Source of the DNA: Candidatus Omnitrophota bacterium
GTDB lineage: Bacteria > Omnitrophota > Gorgyraeia > 1-14-0-20-64-10 > JACQQZ01
Reading direction: 5' to 3'
Assembly: GCA_016206755.1 (NCBI GenBank)
Contig: JACQQZ010000046.1
Coordinates: 1-5,708 of the forward strand
DNA length: 5,708 nucleotides
Notes under the pieces: model-generated
Seen by the model: only the letters and a program-made list of their open reading frames with translations
Database searches by the model: none
What the model was told of the DNA's origin: nothing
Shown: positions 5,633 through 5,708 of the stretch, piece after piece
How positions within the stretch are numbered: position 1 is the first letter of the stretch
Layout of the letters: each line of letters begins with the position of its first letter
Translations under genes and position numbers: made by a program

Positions 5633-5708
5633 ATGATTGCCCGAAAACACCGCCCCCGCAATTTTTATCCCCATTCCTTAAGAGCGCCTTTCAGAACCTC
5701 GCGTGAAC
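5633..5708 (+). CDS. Possible start of an unidentified gene, cut by the window edge
   Basis: An ATG opens a frame of 25 codons that runs off the right edge (MIARKHRPRNFYPHSLRAPF and a further five residues). Nine of the 25 residues are Arg, Lys or His. No family can be recognised from this fragment. The AAGAG just before the ATG is too close to act as a normal Shine-Dalgarno. The candidate promoter at 5596-5625 would place the transcript start at or beside the ATG, implying a leaderless or near-leaderless message. The true start could instead lie beyond the window. Confidence 0.35.
   Translation, partial: MIARKHRPRNFYPHSLRAPFRTSRE

Noticed and set aside
1..5708. CRISPR array, insertion sequence, phage or defence system
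   Set aside because: There are no repeated spacer units, terminal inverted repeats, transposase or integrase motifs, or defence domains. The coding density is filled by housekeeping and membrane genes.

Overview
This window is a compact stretch of ordinary bacterial chromosome, moderately GC-rich by eye and almost gap-free. It holds five recognisable protein genes, one possible gene start at the right edge, and two tRNA genes. No mobile element, CRISPR array, phage gene or origin is visible. The gene families are bacterial (AccA of the multi-subunit acetyl-CoA carboxylase, a bacterial-type LeuRS, a slipin, DUF2062). The layout does not match a model organism I know. An uncultured or candidate-phylum Gram-negative lineage (Omnitrophota or Elusimicrobiota-like) would fit, but that is a weak guess from gene style, not a result.

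Left block (1-2951, all plus strand): the 3' part of accA, a two-domain response regulator with no DNA-binding output, tRNA-Leu(CAA), a slipin (SPFH membrane protein) and a small DUF2062 membrane protein. Gaps are 15, 12, 19 and about 0 nt. There is no clear internal promoter or terminator, so this looks like one transcription unit with a tRNA embedded in a protein operon. The DUF2062 gene is odd. Its conserved N-terminal half lies in an open frame with no ATG, GTG or TTG, overlapping the slipin stop codon.

Middle (2954-3138): tRNA-Ala(GGC) on the minus strand ends 2 nt after the DUF2062 stop codon, so the two converge. Its upstream region is shared with leuS and carries two good back-to-back sigma70-type promoters. 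Their -35 boxes overlap inside one short palindrome, CGTTGTCAACG. A second, perfect 12-nt palindrome sits at the expected leuS transcription start.

Right block (3139-5708): complete leuS (810 aa) with all catalytic and editing signatures and two zinc ribbons. A short AT-rich spacer follows with a possible promoter, then the first 25 codons of an unidentified reading frame.

Functionally the window joins fatty-acid synthesis (AccA), translation (two tRNAs and LeuRS, with a leucine tRNA about 1.4 kb from its synthetase gene), a signalling or scaffold protein, and membrane-organisation proteins. I found no convincing novel defence or metabolic system. The most interesting points are the start-less DUF2062 gene, the shared -35 divergent promoter, the tRNA inside the operon, and the degenerate second receiver domain.
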